NCBI RefSeq assembly: GCF_015476545.1
Contig: NZ_JADMKV010000014.1
Coordinates: 24,906 to 88,905, forward strand
Direction: 5' to 3'
Origin: Methylobacter sp. BlB1
Lineage (GTDB): Bacteria; Pseudomonadota; Gammaproteobacteria; Methylococcales; Methylomonadaceae
Length of the DNA: 64,000 nucleotides
Below the pieces are notes generated by a model. The model was not told the DNA's origin. It searched no databases and saw nothing but the letters and a program-made list of their open reading frames with translations. How positions within the stretch are numbered: the stretch's first letter is position 1; each line of letters begins with the position of its first letter. Positions 9,252 through 18,670 of the stretch are shown piece by piece. Made by a program: the position numbers and the translations under genes.

Positions 9252-10289
9252 ATGAACAGACAAACGACGATGCAACTCGGTATGATCGGATTGGGCCGGA
9301 TGGGTGCCAATATGGTGCGCCGCCTGTTGAGAGATGGTCATCAGTGCGTGGTATATGACCAGTCGCAGCCTGCCGTCATCGCAATGGTTCAGGAGCAGGC
9401 AGTAGGTTGCAGTTCGCTGCAAGACCTGATATCAAAGCTGGAAAAGCCGCGAGCAATTTGGGTAATGGTGCCGGCGGCGGTGACCAACCAGGCCATTGCC
9501 GATCTCCTGCCGTATCTGGAAGCCGGCGATATTATCATTGACGGCGGCAATTCCTATTACGCGGATGATATCCGGCGGGCACATGAGCTCGCCGCCAAAG
9601 GCATCCACTATGTCGATGTCGGAACCAGCGGCGGCGTCTGGGGCTTGGAACGCGGCTATTGCATGATGATCGGCGGCGAGCCAGAGGTAGTCGAGCACCT
9701 TGATCCTATCTTCAGAACGCTAGCGCCGGGAGCGGGCAGCATTCCGCGTACTCACGGGCGCGAGCGGAGCGAAGGAACCGCGGAGCTGGGCTATCTGCAC
9801 TGCGGCCCGAGCGGGGCAGGGCACTTCGTAAAGATGGTCCACAATGGCATCGAATATGGCCTCATGGCGGCTTATGCCGAAGGCATGGGCATCCTGAAAG
9901 CCGCCAACATCGGCAAGCTTCAGCATTCCAAAGATGCCGAGACCACGCCATTGCGAGATCCCGAGCGCTATCAATATGATTTTAATCTGGACGAGATTGC
10001 CGAAGTCTGGCGGCGCGGCAGCGTCATTGCGTCATGGTTGCTGGATCTGACAGCCGCCTCTTTAGTTGAAGATCCCGAACTCTCAAAATTCGAGGGACGG
10101 GTTTCGGATTCAGGGGAAGGGCGATGGACCATCAAGGCCGCCATAGATGAGGCCGTGCCGGTGCCTGTTCTCTCTACTGCGCTCTATCAGCGCTTTAGTT
10201 CGCGCGGCGAATCGGACTTTCAGGACAAGCTGCTCTCGGCGATGCGATATCAATTCGGCGGACACATGGAAAAACCGGACAAGAAATAA
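9252..10289 (+). CDS. gnd: 6-phosphogluconate dehydrogenase, decarboxylating (short NAD-type)
   Basis: The 345-residue protein starts with a Rossmann dinucleotide fold ([20 protein letters not shown]). Further 6PGDH/3-hydroxyisobutyrate-superfamily signatures follow: [13 protein letters not shown] and the substrate-binding [20 protein letters not shown]. The catalytic segment is [19 protein letters not shown], with Lys and the HNGIEY element. It oxidises 6-phosphogluconate to ribulose 5-phosphate and CO2 in the oxidative pentose phosphate pathway (or, in ribulose-monophosphate methylotrophs, the dissimilatory RuMP cycle). The ~340-aa length marks the short, mostly NAD-dependent class rather than the 470-aa E. 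coli Gnd. The ATG follows a strong AGGAG. No zwf or other pathway gene is adjacent. Confidence 0.93.
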   Translation: MNRQTTMQLGMIGLGRMGANMVRRLLRDGHQCVVYDQSQPAVIAMVQEQAVGCSSLQDLISKLEKPRAIWVMVPAAVTNQAIADLLPYLEAGDIIIDGGNSYYADDIRRAHELAAKGIHYVDVGTSGGVWGLERGYCMMIGGEPEVVEHLDPIFRTLAPGAGSIPRTHGRERSEGTAELGYLHCGPSGAGHFVKMVHNGIEYGLMAAYAEGMGILKAANIGKLQHSKDAETTPLRDPERYQYDFNLDEIAEVWRRGSVIASWLLDLTAASLVEDPELSKFEGRVSDSGEGRWTIKAAIDEAVPVPVLSTALYQRFSSRGESDFQDKLLSAMRYQFGGHMEKPDKK

Positions 10290-10705
10290 CTATCTGATCG
10301 TTGAAGAGGTTCCTTTCGCAAATATTCGGAAGACGTTGAGCAGTACAAAGCTATCCTGTTAAAGCCATTAACTGCTGATAAACCGACCTGTTCTTGGCAG
10401 GGAGCCGGCCCCTAACGGTCTTATCGGGCAGTTTTTTGATTGTCAGGATAGCATTGCATTGCAGACCTTCATAAAAGAAGCTGATGGAAACCGATGAGCA
10501 TTCCCGAGTTTATTGCCTAAAATCGGGTTATTATGAAAGATATAACCAGTTTTGGTTTTTCGGCTGAGTGCCGTATTTATCCATACAACCTACGGCCTTG
10601 AATACAGAGATGGCTATCATAAACACAAACAACTGGAGCGATGCGACGAATGCATTGGATTATTGAATACCTGATCTCGCATATAAGTTAGGCTTAAGGA
10701 CGTTT
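10290..10705. other. Intergenic region without recognised gene
   Basis: A 416-bp gap. I see no gene, no convincing terminator and no repeat copy elsewhere in the window. The AT-rich right half probably holds the promoter of the methyltransferase gene at 10706, which has an AAGGACG Shine-Dalgarno. Confidence 0.45.
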
Positions 10706-11305
10706 ATGACTCCTCAGGAAATTGGAAAAGCCTATGATCAGATTGCTGATCGTTGGGATAGCGATAGATTTAATAGAAATAATGGCATTGTTCAGCACGA
10801 ACGTGCCATTGGATTTGCGGAAAAAAGGCGTACTGCGCTCGACGTTGGTTGCGGGAGCAGTGGGCGATTAATCGATCTATTAATAGCGTATGGCTTTGAA
10901 GTTGATGGTATTGATATTTCAAAAGAAATGTTGGTTCGCGCTGAGAGAAGGCATCCGGACGTGAAATTTTATCATGAAGATATATGCCTCTGGGAGATTC
11001 CAAGAACTTACGACTTTATAACGGCATGGGACAGCATTTGGCATGTGCCTCTGACGCTGCACGGACATGTTTTAAAAAAGCTTTTTGCAAGTCTCAATAG
11101 TGGCGGGGTTTGCATATTTTCGGCGGGTGGGCTCGACAGTGCAGATGAAATGACAGACTCGTATATGGGGCCGGAAGTTTACTACGCTACATTGGGAGTT
11201 CCGCGATTGTTAAAAGTGGTTTCAGAAGCAAGCTGCATCTGTAGGCATCTCGAATATGACCAATATCCGGAAAACCATGTTTACTTTATCGTACAAAAAA
11301 CCTAA
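10706..11305 (+). CDS. Class I SAM-dependent methyltransferase
   Basis: The 199-residue protein has the motif I loop of the Rossmann methyltransferase fold (ALDVGCGSSGRLIDLL, ~47-62). The acidic motif II is VDGIDISKEML, and motif III/IV lies around FITAWDSIWHVPL. The fold is the methyltransf_11/25 type that methylates small molecules; the acceptor is unknown. The gene is more AT-rich than gnd next to it, with many ATA and AAA codons, hinting at a different origin. It is followed by a 110-bp gap and another AT-rich gene of unknown function in the same direction. Confidence 0.85.
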   Translation: MTPQEIGKAYDQIADRWDSDRFNRNNGIVQHERAIGFAEKRRTALDVGCGSSGRLIDLLIAYGFEVDGIDISKEMLVRAERRHPDVKFYHEDICLWEIPRTYDFITAWDSIWHVPLTLHGHVLKKLFASLNSGGVCIFSAGGLDSADEMTDSYMGPEVYYATLGVPRLLKVVSEASCICRHLEYDQYPENHVYFIVQKT

Positions 11306-11430
11306 CGAATAAAGTTAGATGGTGCGAGCGTAACGCGTGCAGGGCCCAGATTCGTAATATTTTTCGTATCAACCCAAGCTAACATTGATTAAAATTATCC
11401 GTTTTATCTTAGTTAGTGAATGAGCAAAAA

Positions 11431-11826
11431 ATGAGTATTAAATCCAGTCTATTGAAAATATTGATAAAACTGACGCCCAACGTATTAATTATCTGGGTCT
11501 CAAATATAATTCTGAAGGGCATCGCGGAATTAATTAAATTTAATTTCGATGTCGATTCACGGAAAGTTTACGTGCAAACCAGGCTTTATGGTGAAGAGGG
11601 TACGATTGATGTTCATCTGGAGGACTTTGCTGTTTTTCACGATGGGGAATCCTATCGATTTATTATTCACCATGCCCAATCAGATCGCCCCTGGCTGAAC
11701 AATTTATTGGCCCGATTCGTCGGAAAAGCCTGGAAAATTCCGGCGCTGCCTCAATTCTCGTCTCAAATTGAGCTTTTAGCAGAGCTATTCAAAGCCAATC
11801 CTCCTGCACTGGAAAAGATTGATTGA
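11431..11826 (+). CDS. Hypothetical protein with N-terminal hydrophobic helix (131 aa)
   Basis: Unrecognised. From ATG 11431 the protein starts with a basic and then hydrophobic segment (SLLKILIKLTPNVLIIWVSN, ~5-24) that could be a membrane anchor or amphipathic helix. A strand-rich core follows (KVYVQTRLYGEEGTIDVHLE), which looks like a small beta-sandwich or lipid-binding fold. A helical tail rich in aromatic residues closes it (ARFVGKAWKIPALPQF). A GTG at 11416 in frame (adding five residues) is an alternative start; neither has a clear ribosome-binding site. The coherent strand/helix pattern and 400-bp open length support a real gene. Function unknown. Confidence 0.6.
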   Translation: MSIKSSLLKILIKLTPNVLIIWVSNIILKGIAELIKFNFDVDSRKVYVQTRLYGEEGTIDVHLEDFAVFHDGESYRFIIHHAQSDRPWLNNLLARFVGKAWKIPALPQFSSQIELLAELFKANPPALEKID

Positions 11827-11861
11827 GATTGTGCGGCGTAATTGTCATGTTAGTAGAGAAT

Positions 11862-11906
11862 GCGCCGCGTAAGGTCTGTCCTGAGCGCAGTCGAAGGGAG
11901 GCGCAT
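11862..11906. repeat. REP-like extragenic hairpin
   Basis: Arms ATGCGCC (11862-11868) and GGCGCAT (11900-11906) enclose GTCTGTCCTGAGCGCAGTCGAA. The CTGAGCGCAGTCGAAGG core resembles a repetitive extragenic sequence I recall from many proteobacterial genomes. It sits between a hypothetical gene and the convergent haloperoxidase gene and may serve as a transcription end. Confidence 0.4.
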
Positions 11907-12010
11907 CCATTGTAAATGATGTGTCAAAGCTTGAGCGGTGCGCTTCCTGCCTCGGCACACCGCTATGCTGCTCCTGCATCCCTGCTGTCGTTCATGGTGA
12001 AATATTCAGG

Positions 12011-13915
12011 TTAGACGGTTACAGCAGTGCCGTCGAACTTGGTGAAAGTATAGCCGGCAAAGTTTTCATTGTAGGTATAACGCTGGTCTCTGAGAATGCT
12101 GATCGCAAGTGCCTCGCCCAGTGTGTGGGATGCCGAAATATCCGAACGGATATGGAAGCCGTTAAAATTACGGCCGTAGCCGATATTGTTCACCAGCTTG
12201 TTCAGCTCTCCGCCGATAGTCAGCGGCGCACCGGTGTAAGGAATGAGCTTTGTAGGATCATCGGGATCAACCTGCACCGGATTCGGTATCACATAGTTTT
12301 CGTCGAAAAATGCTTTCAGAAGCGTAACCGGCGTAGCGGCGGAAATGGTCGCGCCACTCGGATAGCCGGGGTGTGTCGGCGCCCCGGTATTATTGGCCAG
12401 CGGCAACAGATAGCTGCCAAAAGCGCTATAAACCCTGGCCACCGCGTCGGAGTTCAGTATGTCAGCGTGGATGGGATAATTTGCGCCATTGGCCAGCACC
12501 TTATGGACAAGGCCGGCATAGTCCTCCGGTCGCAAGCGCCGGTTGACATACCAGTTCTGATAGTAAGAAGTTTTGATCGCCAAAGGAGCGGCCAGGGCGA
12601 GCAAACCTTGTATGAAGCCCGACGAAAACGACGAGCCGCTATTTTGGGTTTTCGAGCTGACGTATGGATTGGCCGGATTGAACGGTGCGCCTATGCCGCC
12701 GGCGAGCGGATTGCCTGCGACGGGGGCAGCGAGAAGAATCTGAAGCACATGCAGATAGGTGGGGCCGGTATTTCGGGCCAGTGTGGCCAGGTCGCGGCCG
12801 TTGATCAGATGACGCCGTCCGGATTCCAGCGTGATGCTTTTACCGGTACTGATGCCGTTACGAATCGCAAGCCATTCGTCGAAATCGGTTCCAAAGGTTT
12901 CACCCGCCTTCTGGATGGGGCGCAGCTGCGGCTGGCCGGCAATGGTTCCCCATGCAGGCAGAGGCCTTAACAAAAATTGAGAAATATAAGGGCCTTCAAG
13001 CGTTCCGGGCGGTATCACATAGTTGCCTTTCTTTCCGGTGGGGTCCGCCTGATAGTCAACATACGCCGCTGTACTGCGGAACAGTGTTTCCGGCGTCACT
13101 CGACCATTATCAGTTGGCCCGTTGAATGCAGGAAGGCTGTTAAGTTCGCTGACAGCCGCCAAAACCAATGGGTGAGACGTGTCATTGCGATACTCGGAAA
13201 AGGGGACATCGCGAAGCAAGGCCTGCCAGTAGAGCTCAATGTGATCGGCTGCAAGCTCAGCGCTGTCCAGAGTTGCGGCCAGGGGAATTGCCAACTGGCT
13301 GTTATTGATGCCATCCAGAGCTGTCGTTAAAGGTCCTTGAGGATCAGCCAGTTTTGCCGTGCCGCCAAGAATGATTTTTTCAAAATCCTCTGGTTTGCGT
13401 GATTTCAGCGCCTTCAGCAAGGACTCATAAGAAGCGGGATCCACATGTCCATTGGCGTCGTGCTTCAAACCTTTGGTCGCAACGCTGATCTTTTCGGGAT
13501 AACGCGCCTCATCGCCGTTATTTGGAAGTGGCGGAATGTCGATATTAAATTCCTCTTCAGCCGCTTTCAGGCGTGCCTTGAAAGCTTTTTTACGTAAATC
13601 CTTGGCATGCAGCGTGCCGAATGTGTCGTTGTGATACTTTTTGGCGAAGTCTTGTCCTGAAGATGGCTTGATGTCATCGCCAGCGAATCCGAGCCCATCA
13701 TCCGCATAGGCCGACGATGATAGCGCCGGCGCTAGAACGCCGGCGGCGGTGAGTGCGCCGGCCTTGCCGATAAATGACCGCCTGCTGATCGGGAAAGAGG
13801 CGGCAGCAGTTGCATGAGTCACGTTGTCCGTATCCAAAGTAACTGCGTCTGCTTCAGTTGATTGTTGCGTAAAGGATTTGTTTGTCATTGTGTTTTTCTC
13901 CATAAAACTTTCCAA
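12011..13915 (-). CDS. Tat-exported vanadium haloperoxidase-like (PAP2 superfamily) protein with altered active site
   Basis: A 634-residue protein with a twin-arginine signal (SRRSFIGKAGALTAAGVLAP, ~44-63), so it should be exported folded. The C-terminal half carries the three haloperoxidase/PAP2 motifs in order. The first is QNWYVNRRLRPE (~453-464), the second is HPGYPSGAT (His-515, Ser-520, Gly-521) and the third is GRNFNGFHIRSD (Arg-582, His-588). Compared from memory with algal bromoperoxidases (KWxVHRxxRPE, HPSYPSGHA, R-x5-H), the vanadate Lys is Asn-454 and the acid-base His is Ala-522. The metal-linking His-588 and three Arg/His/Ser ligands are kept. It may be inactive, bind another oxyanion, or act as a phosphatase. 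Alternative starts exist at codons 6 and 10. Monocistronic. Confidence 0.85.
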   Translation of the reverse strand: MESFMEKNTMTNKSFTQQSTEADAVTLDTDNVTHATAAASFPISRRSFIGKAGALTAAGVLAPALSSSAYADDGLGFAGDDIKPSSGQDFAKKYHNDTFGTLHAKDLRKKAFKARLKAAEEEFNIDIPPLPNNGDEARYPEKISVATKGLKHDANGHVDPASYESLLKALKSRKPEDFEKIILGGTAKLADPQGPLTTALDGINNSQLAIPLAATLDSAELAADHIELYWQALLRDVPFSEYRNDTSHPLVLAAVSELNSLPAFNGPTDNGRVTPETLFRSTAAYVDYQADPTGKKGNYVIPPGTLEGPYISQFLLRPLPAWGTIAGQPQLRPIQKAGETFGTDFDEWLAIRNGISTGKSITLESGRRHLINGRDLATLARNTGPTYLHVLQILLAAPVAGNPLAGGIGAPFNPANPYVSSKTQNSGSSFSSGFIQGLLALAAPLAIKTSYYQNWYVNRRLRPEDYAGLVHKVLANGANYPIHADILNSDAVARVYSAFGSYLLPLANNTGAPTHPGYPSGATISAATPVTLLKAFFDENYVIPNPVQVDPDDPTKLIPYTGAPLTIGGELNKLVNNIGYGRNFNGFHIRSDISASHTLGEALAISILRDQRYTYNENFAGYTFTKFDGTAVTV

Positions 13916-14212
13916 ATACTGGGTACAGTTAAAGCAAGATGAAGCGTGAGGATTTTTATATCCGCTTTGTATGTTTCAATATTTATGCCACCGGAAAAAG
14001 CCGAATTTTATGGCCTTAAAACACAATAATTGCTTGATATCGAACAGTTAGTGTTTGAAGTCTGCTTGTTTTTAAGCAATCACCGTCTTGATTTTATTCA
14101 ATGAATCGCACGGAACTCTTTAAATCATAATTTGGCTCGATAAATGCTTTAGTGATGGGAAAAATTTTTACCTTGCCTTATCAACCCATCACAAAATACA
14201 GAGATTCCACTC

Positions 14213-15610
14213 ATGGCCGATGATTTAACACAGCTCAGCGCGAACGAATTGCTCGCACTCTACCGCAGCAAGGCGGCGTCGCCTGTCGAAGTGACCAAAG
14301 CGGTGCTGGATCGCATCGCTACGTTGCAGCCGCATTTTAATGCCTATCGCGTCGTCGATGCCGAAGCAGCGCTGGCTCAGGCAATAGCCTCCGAGCTACG
14401 CTGGCAGCGCGGTGCGCCGCAAGGTGCGCTCGACGGTGTGCCGGTGGGTTTTAAGGACTTGCTGAATGTGCAGGGTCTGCCCACACGCAAAGGCAGTCTG
14501 GCCACATCGGACAAACCGCAGACCGAAGATAGTCCCGCCGCCGCGCGGCTGCGCGAATCGGGCGCAGTGCTGCTCGGCAAAACACAAACTGCCGAGTTCG
14601 GCTGGAAAGGCCTCACCGAGACGAAGCTGGCAGGCGTCACGCCCAATGCCTGGGATCGCCAATACGCCAGCGGCGGCAGCAGCGGCGGGGCGGCTGTCTC
14701 GGCAGCGCTGGGCCTGGGGCCCTTGCAGGTAGGCACCGATGGCGGTGGGTCGATTCGCCAGCCGGCGTCGGTAAACGGCGTATTCGGCTTCAAGCCCAGC
14801 TACGGCCGCGTGGCCGGTTACCCGGCGGCGCACAACGGTACTCTGTTCCATATCGGCCCCATTACCCGCACTGTGACGGATGCCGCTTTGTTGCTGAATG
14901 TCATTGCCGCGCCCGACGTGCGCGACTGGACCAGCTTGCCGAGCGACGGCCGTGACTGGACGGCAAATCTCAATGATGGGGTGAAAGGTCTGCGCATCGC
15001 TTACAGCCGGACGCTGGGATACCTTAAAGTTGATCCAGGCATTGCGGCTATCGTCGACCGCGCTGTGGCCCGCTTGACCGAGTTGGGCGCCATTGTCGAG
15101 GATGTTGACCCGGGCTTTGCCAATCCTGCGCCCATCCTCGGCGCGTTGGCAGCCGAACGCGCCGCCCGCTTACGGCGAGATATTGGAGAAGTGGGGCTGG
15201 CGCTGCTGGATCCTGGTATCCGCGCTTCGCTCGAAAAGGCGGAACGGCACACCTTGGCTGAAGTCGTTGAAGCCAACCGACTGCGCGGAGAACTCGCCGT
15301 GTTGATGCGGCGTTTTCACCAGCGTTACGACCTGCTGGTCACGCCGGTCACCTCGCAACCCGTGCCTTATGTTGGCTCAGCGCCAGAGGCTCCGTTCCTG
15401 TCGCCTTTTAATCTCACCCAGCAGCCTGCCGCATCGGTGCCGGCCGGCTTTGACGCAAACGGTCTGCCGGTAGGCCTGCATATCGTCGGGGCTCAGTATA
15501 ATGATGCATTGGTACTGCGTGCAGCGCGGGCTTTCGAAAACATCCAGCCATTTCCTGCACTGCACCTCAGCTCTTTGCGCGGGCATGCGCCGGCATGGAA
15601 GCTTGCCTGA
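14213..15610 (+). CDS. Amidase (amidase-signature family)
   Basis: The 465-residue protein carries the complete Ser-cisSer-Lys triad. Lys-81 is in VGFKDLLNVQG, cis-Ser-156 in the glycine-rich YASGGSSGGAA, and the nucleophile Ser-180 in GTDGGGSIRQPASVNGV. Family members hydrolyse amide bonds (GatA, aliphatic and aryl amidases, 6-aminohexanoate-cyclic-dimer hydrolase); the exact substrate is not predictable. It is not GatA in a GatCAB operon, since no gatB or gatC is adjacent. There is no signal peptide, so it is cytoplasmic. The gene is monocistronic, and its stop faces the convergent aminotransferase gene 102 bp away. Confidence 0.9.
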   Translation: MADDLTQLSANELLALYRSKAASPVEVTKAVLDRIATLQPHFNAYRVVDAEAALAQAIASELRWQRGAPQGALDGVPVGFKDLLNVQGLPTRKGSLATSDKPQTEDSPAAARLRESGAVLLGKTQTAEFGWKGLTETKLAGVTPNAWDRQYASGGSSGGAAVSAALGLGPLQVGTDGGGSIRQPASVNGVFGFKPSYGRVAGYPAAHNGTLFHIGPITRTVTDAALLLNVIAAPDVRDWTSLPSDGRDWTANLNDGVKGLRIAYSRTLGYLKVDPGIAAIVDRAVARLTELGAIVEDVDPGFANPAPILGALAAERAARLRRDIGEVGLALLDPGIRASLEKAERHTLAEVVEANRLRGELAVLMRRFHQRYDLLVTPVTSQPVPYVGSAPEAPFLSPFNLTQQPAASVPAGFDANGLPVGLHIVGAQYNDALVLRAARAFENIQPFPALHLSSLRGHAPAWKLA

Positions 15611-15712
15611 AGCGCTTTTCGAGATCAATCAGCTCGGGAAATCCTTTGCCGATTTCCCACAATTACATCCAGCGCATTGAGATTATCAGCCTTCGACTGG
15701 CACAAACTTAAG

Positions 15713-16900
15713 CTAGGCCGGTTGGCTAATTTTCAATGGCGCTCCGGCGCGGAATTTACTCAGACGAGCGACGGCTTCATGTAATACCGCATCTTCTTTG
15801 GCAAAACAAAAACGTATTAGCCCTTCGCCTTGGGGGCCCTGGTAAAACGAACTGCCGGGTATGCCGGCAACGCCCGTCTGTTCCAGCAGCGCGAGGGCGG
15901 CCGCTTTGGCGGTCGGGTAGCCCAGATGCGACACGTCGACTAATACATAATATGCGCCTTGCGGTATCAGCGGCGTCAATCCGGCATCGGCCAAACCCTG
16001 GCAGATGATGTCCCTTTTACGCTGATATTCGGCCCTTAGCTTGTCAAAATACTCCGGCGGAGCTTGCAGGCCTGCCTCGACTCCGTATTGCAATGGGGAT
16101 GGCGCGCAGACATATAGCAGATCATTGACCAGATTGATGGCTTTCGCCAGGCTGGCATCGGCGACTGCATAGCCCAGCCGCCAGCCAGTGATGCTGAAGG
16201 TCTTGGAAAACCCCATGATGCTGACAGTGCGTTTGCCCAACCGGCCGATGGAGGCCGGTGATAGATGCTGACGGCCGTCATAAGTAATGTATTCGTATAT
16301 CTCGTCGGAGATGATCAGCAGATTGTGCTGTTCGGCAACCCGCTCGATAATCGCCAATTCGGCGGCACTGAACATTTTTCCGCTGGGATTGGATGGCGTA
16401 CAAACCACCATTGCCCGGGTATTGGGACGTAAAGCGGCACGCAACGCCGTTTCATCCAGCGCGAATTTAGGCGGCGCCAAAGGCAGAAAATGCGGTTCCA
16501 GTCCATTCAACAGGATCGTGTTGAGGTGATAACCGTAATAAGGCTCCAACAGCAAAATGCCGTCTCCCGGATTGAGCAATGCGGTCAAGGTCGCCGCAAA
16601 GGCGCCGGTAGTGCCGCAGCTGATAACGATTTCGTGGTCAGGATCAACGTCCAGGCCATTGTCCCGCTTTAATTTTTTCGCAATGGCCTGCCGTAGCGAC
16701 GCTACGCCTTCGGAGGGTGTATAAGTATTGAGGCCGTTTTGTATGGCCTTGATCGCCCCCTCTCTGACCATCGGCGGTGTTGGCAAGTCGCCTAAACCTT
16801 GTCCTAAATTAATCCCGTCCAGCCGCTCGCATTCGCGGGTCATCAGACGGATATCAGAGGGTTGTAAATTGGCAATTCGATTTGCGATAGGAAAATTCAT
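15713..16900 (-). CDS. PLP-dependent aminotransferase, class I/II
   Basis: The 395-residue protein is a fold-type I aminotransferase. Substrate-entry and cofactor features include INLGQGLGDLPTP, TYTPSEGVASLRQAIA, CTPSNPSGK and the schiff-base Lys-233 in SIMGFSKTFSITGWRLGYA. The C-terminal carboxylate-binding Arg lies in GLIRFCFAKED. It transfers amino groups between an amino acid and an alpha-keto acid in the cytoplasm. It resembles aspartate/kynurenine-type enzymes; specificity is uncertain. The start ATG is followed by the typical N-terminal helix. A short palindrome (CCAGCC CAT GGCTGG, 16922-16936) lies just upstream of the gene. Confidence 0.9.
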   Translation of the reverse strand: MNFPIANRIANLQPSDIRLMTRECERLDGINLGQGLGDLPTPPMVREGAIKAIQNGLNTYTPSEGVASLRQAIAKKLKRDNGLDVDPDHEIVISCGTTGAFAATLTALLNPGDGILLLEPYYGYHLNTILLNGLEPHFLPLAPPKFALDETALRAALRPNTRAMVVCTPSNPSGKMFSAAELAIIERVAEQHNLLIISDEIYEYITYDGRQHLSPASIGRLGKRTVSIMGFSKTFSITGWRLGYAVADASLAKAINLVNDLLYVCAPSPLQYGVEAGLQAPPEYFDKLRAEYQRKRDIICQGLADAGLTPLIPQGAYYVLVDVSHLGYPTAKAAALALLEQTGVAGIPGSSFYQGPQGEGLIRFCFAKEDAVLHEAVARLSKFRAGAPLKISQPA

Positions 16901-16961
16901 TCACTTGTTTCCAAAAATAGCCCAGCCCATGGCTGGCAATAAAAAAATAAAAACGTAAAGA

Positions 16962-16995
16962 GAGCCCTCATACTATTCCTGTCGGTTAAGGGCTC
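16962..16995 (-). terminator. Terminator-like hairpin downstream of the lipoprotein hydrolase gene
   Basis: Arms GAGCCCT (16962-16968) and AGGGCTC (16989-16995) with a 20-nt loop. On the minus strand they are followed by a T-rich stretch (about 16941-16958). The location is 22 bp after the stop of the minus-strand gene at 17017. The long loop makes it a moderate candidate. Confidence 0.45.
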
Positions 16996-17016
16996 ACTCA
17001 CAGACAAGGCAACGGC

Positions 17017-18213
17017 TTAATTTCTGGCGTAGTCTTGATTGCGCGCCACGAGGTTCATTGTCTGTTCGATAAAACACCAGAAAGGCTTGCGCGTCATGAA
17101 ACCATGATTAGGGATGATGCGTTTGTCCACTTGAATCACCCAGTAAGGATCGTGCGCAGACGAATCATCTTGAAGGCTCAGGTGCAAACCGGCGGAAGCC
17201 GAACTATCCGCTCCGGATGTGCATGACCAGTCATCTGCAAATGCGCTATTTGACTCCAGCCGATGCGTAATAAACCGTTTGAAATGGCCGACCGCAGTGG
17301 TGTCCAACTCCCATTTGGAAACGTCTGCCAGTTCATCATCCGGATTCAAATCTTGCCCGGATTCGAGCAGGGCAGGTACTGCTCTGCTCCAGGCGAACGC
17401 GGTCTTGGTCATGGCGTCCGTCTCCGACGTAGCGATCAGCAGTAGCGGATTGTGTCGGTCAGCGAACGGAGACTCACGCTTATAGTGTTGCGCGACTGCG
17501 CGAATCCTACTGAAACGCTTGGCTTCGAACGCTGGATTGACCAGCGCCACCAGATCGCCGAAACCGACTGGCTGGCTACCGTCCGCGTGAGTCAAACGTT
17601 GCAACAAAACGCGTTGCAAAGCATTGAATATTACCGTAGCGCCCAGGCTATGCCCGATCGTCAATAATCTGTTGTGCTCCTTGGTATCCCCCTTAACCAC
17701 GGCTTCAACCTGTAACAGAAAATCCAATAGCTGGCTGCGGCCTATGGTCTCGCTGACCGCTTTTCTATCCCAGAACGTCACTAATCTCAGCCAGGGCAGA
17801 TCCAGGATTTCGCCGCGCCAGCCAACATAAATACCCACCACTTGGTATTGCGGATTACGCCGCTTGATATCACGCAGGCTGTCCCTGAAGCGGCGGACAT
17901 TGCTATCGGTATCACTGGCATTATGGTGCCAGCCATGAGTGTAAATCACTACGTATTGCGGTTGCTGCGCGTGCTTCAACCAATTCAACAATATGTCTGC
18001 CTGTCGTTGATCGTAAAATCGGCCACGATCATTGATCTCGACAAAGCCCAACATATAATGGTCTTGCTTGTCGACCACCAGATTGGCCGAACCGCAGTTG
18101 TTGCCCGATGCCGATAAACAAGGGGCATCACTAATCTCGGTTCTGAAATAGTCCTTAGGCACGCAACCCGAAACCAGCAGCAGTAACAGCAACGCCAACA
18201 GCGATTTATTCAT
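17017..18213 (-). CDS. Lipoprotein with alpha/beta-hydrolase (lipase/esterase-like) domain
   Basis: The 398-residue protein has a lipoprotein signal peptide (LLLLLLVSGC, Cys-17). The hydrolase domain shows the oxyanion-hole strand YVVIYTHGWHHNAS (~88-100) and the nucleophile elbow TIGHSLGATV with Ser-189. His residues late in the chain (TTAVGHFKRF) are candidates for the third triad member. The HGWHHN and GHSLG pairing suggests an esterase or lipase anchored in the envelope. The N-terminal ~80 residues before the hydrolase strand are unassigned. It is monocistronic, with an intergenic hairpin downstream. Confidence 0.82.
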   Translation of the reverse strand: MNKSLLALLLLLLVSGCVPKDYFRTEISDAPCLSASGNNCGSANLVVDKQDHYMLGFVEINDRGRFYDQRQADILLNWLKHAQQPQYVVIYTHGWHHNASDTDSNVRRFRDSLRDIKRRNPQYQVVGIYVGWRGEILDLPWLRLVTFWDRKAVSETIGRSQLLDFLLQVEAVVKGDTKEHNRLLTIGHSLGATVIFNALQRVLLQRLTHADGSQPVGFGDLVALVNPAFEAKRFSRIRAVAQHYKRESPFADRHNPLLLIATSETDAMTKTAFAWSRAVPALLESGQDLNPDDELADVSKWELDTTAVGHFKRFITHRLESNSAFADDWSCTSGADSSASAGLHLSLQDDSSAHDPYWVIQVDKRIIPNHGFMTRKPFWCFIEQTMNLVARNQDYARN

Positions 18214-18670
18214 GCATAAGAATATTGCCGGACAATAGTCGAAGAACAGTCCGCTTTATTAATAAACTGCAACGCATAAAAGTCTCTCCGCAGGATTTCT
18301 TGCCAATAATGCCAGACCGTTCATCAAGGCTGTTTCGTCATGGCTAAGTATCAGCAGATTTCGTGCCGCCAACCGAACCGCCACAATCGCGGATTTTTTA
18401 CACTTGCCGCGCGGCAATTGTTCTTCAAGCAACAGCAAATCAACACATACTGTTACATAAGCAGCATCGGTTACACCTTGGCGATGCCGAAATCTTCAAG
18501 CTCATAGCGAACTCGAGCAATTTAAGGGTTTCGCCATGCTGCAGCCTGTGGCATGTGTCTTGCGATATGGACAGTTCCACAATCAACTTACAGTCGTTGT
18601 AAATCAAGCTACGGCAAAAAGGCCGAGGAATCGGCCTGCAACAAGCCCATAAAAATTAACAGGAGTTTAC
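18214..18670. other. Intergenic region with small hairpin before the MBL-fold gene
   Basis: A 457-bp region between divergent genes. A hairpin (AGGCCGA GGAA TCGGCCT, 18620-18637) lies in the probable leader of the downstream gene, about 34 bp before its ATG. The ribosome-binding site is AACAGGAGTTTAC. I see no gene; two overlapping plus-strand frames here lack family features. Confidence 0.5.

Noticed and set aside
11921..12970. 349-codon open frame opposite the haloperoxidase homologue
   Set aside because: Arg/Gln/Ile-rich shadow of the minus-strand gene, whose Tat signal and three active-site motifs are clear.
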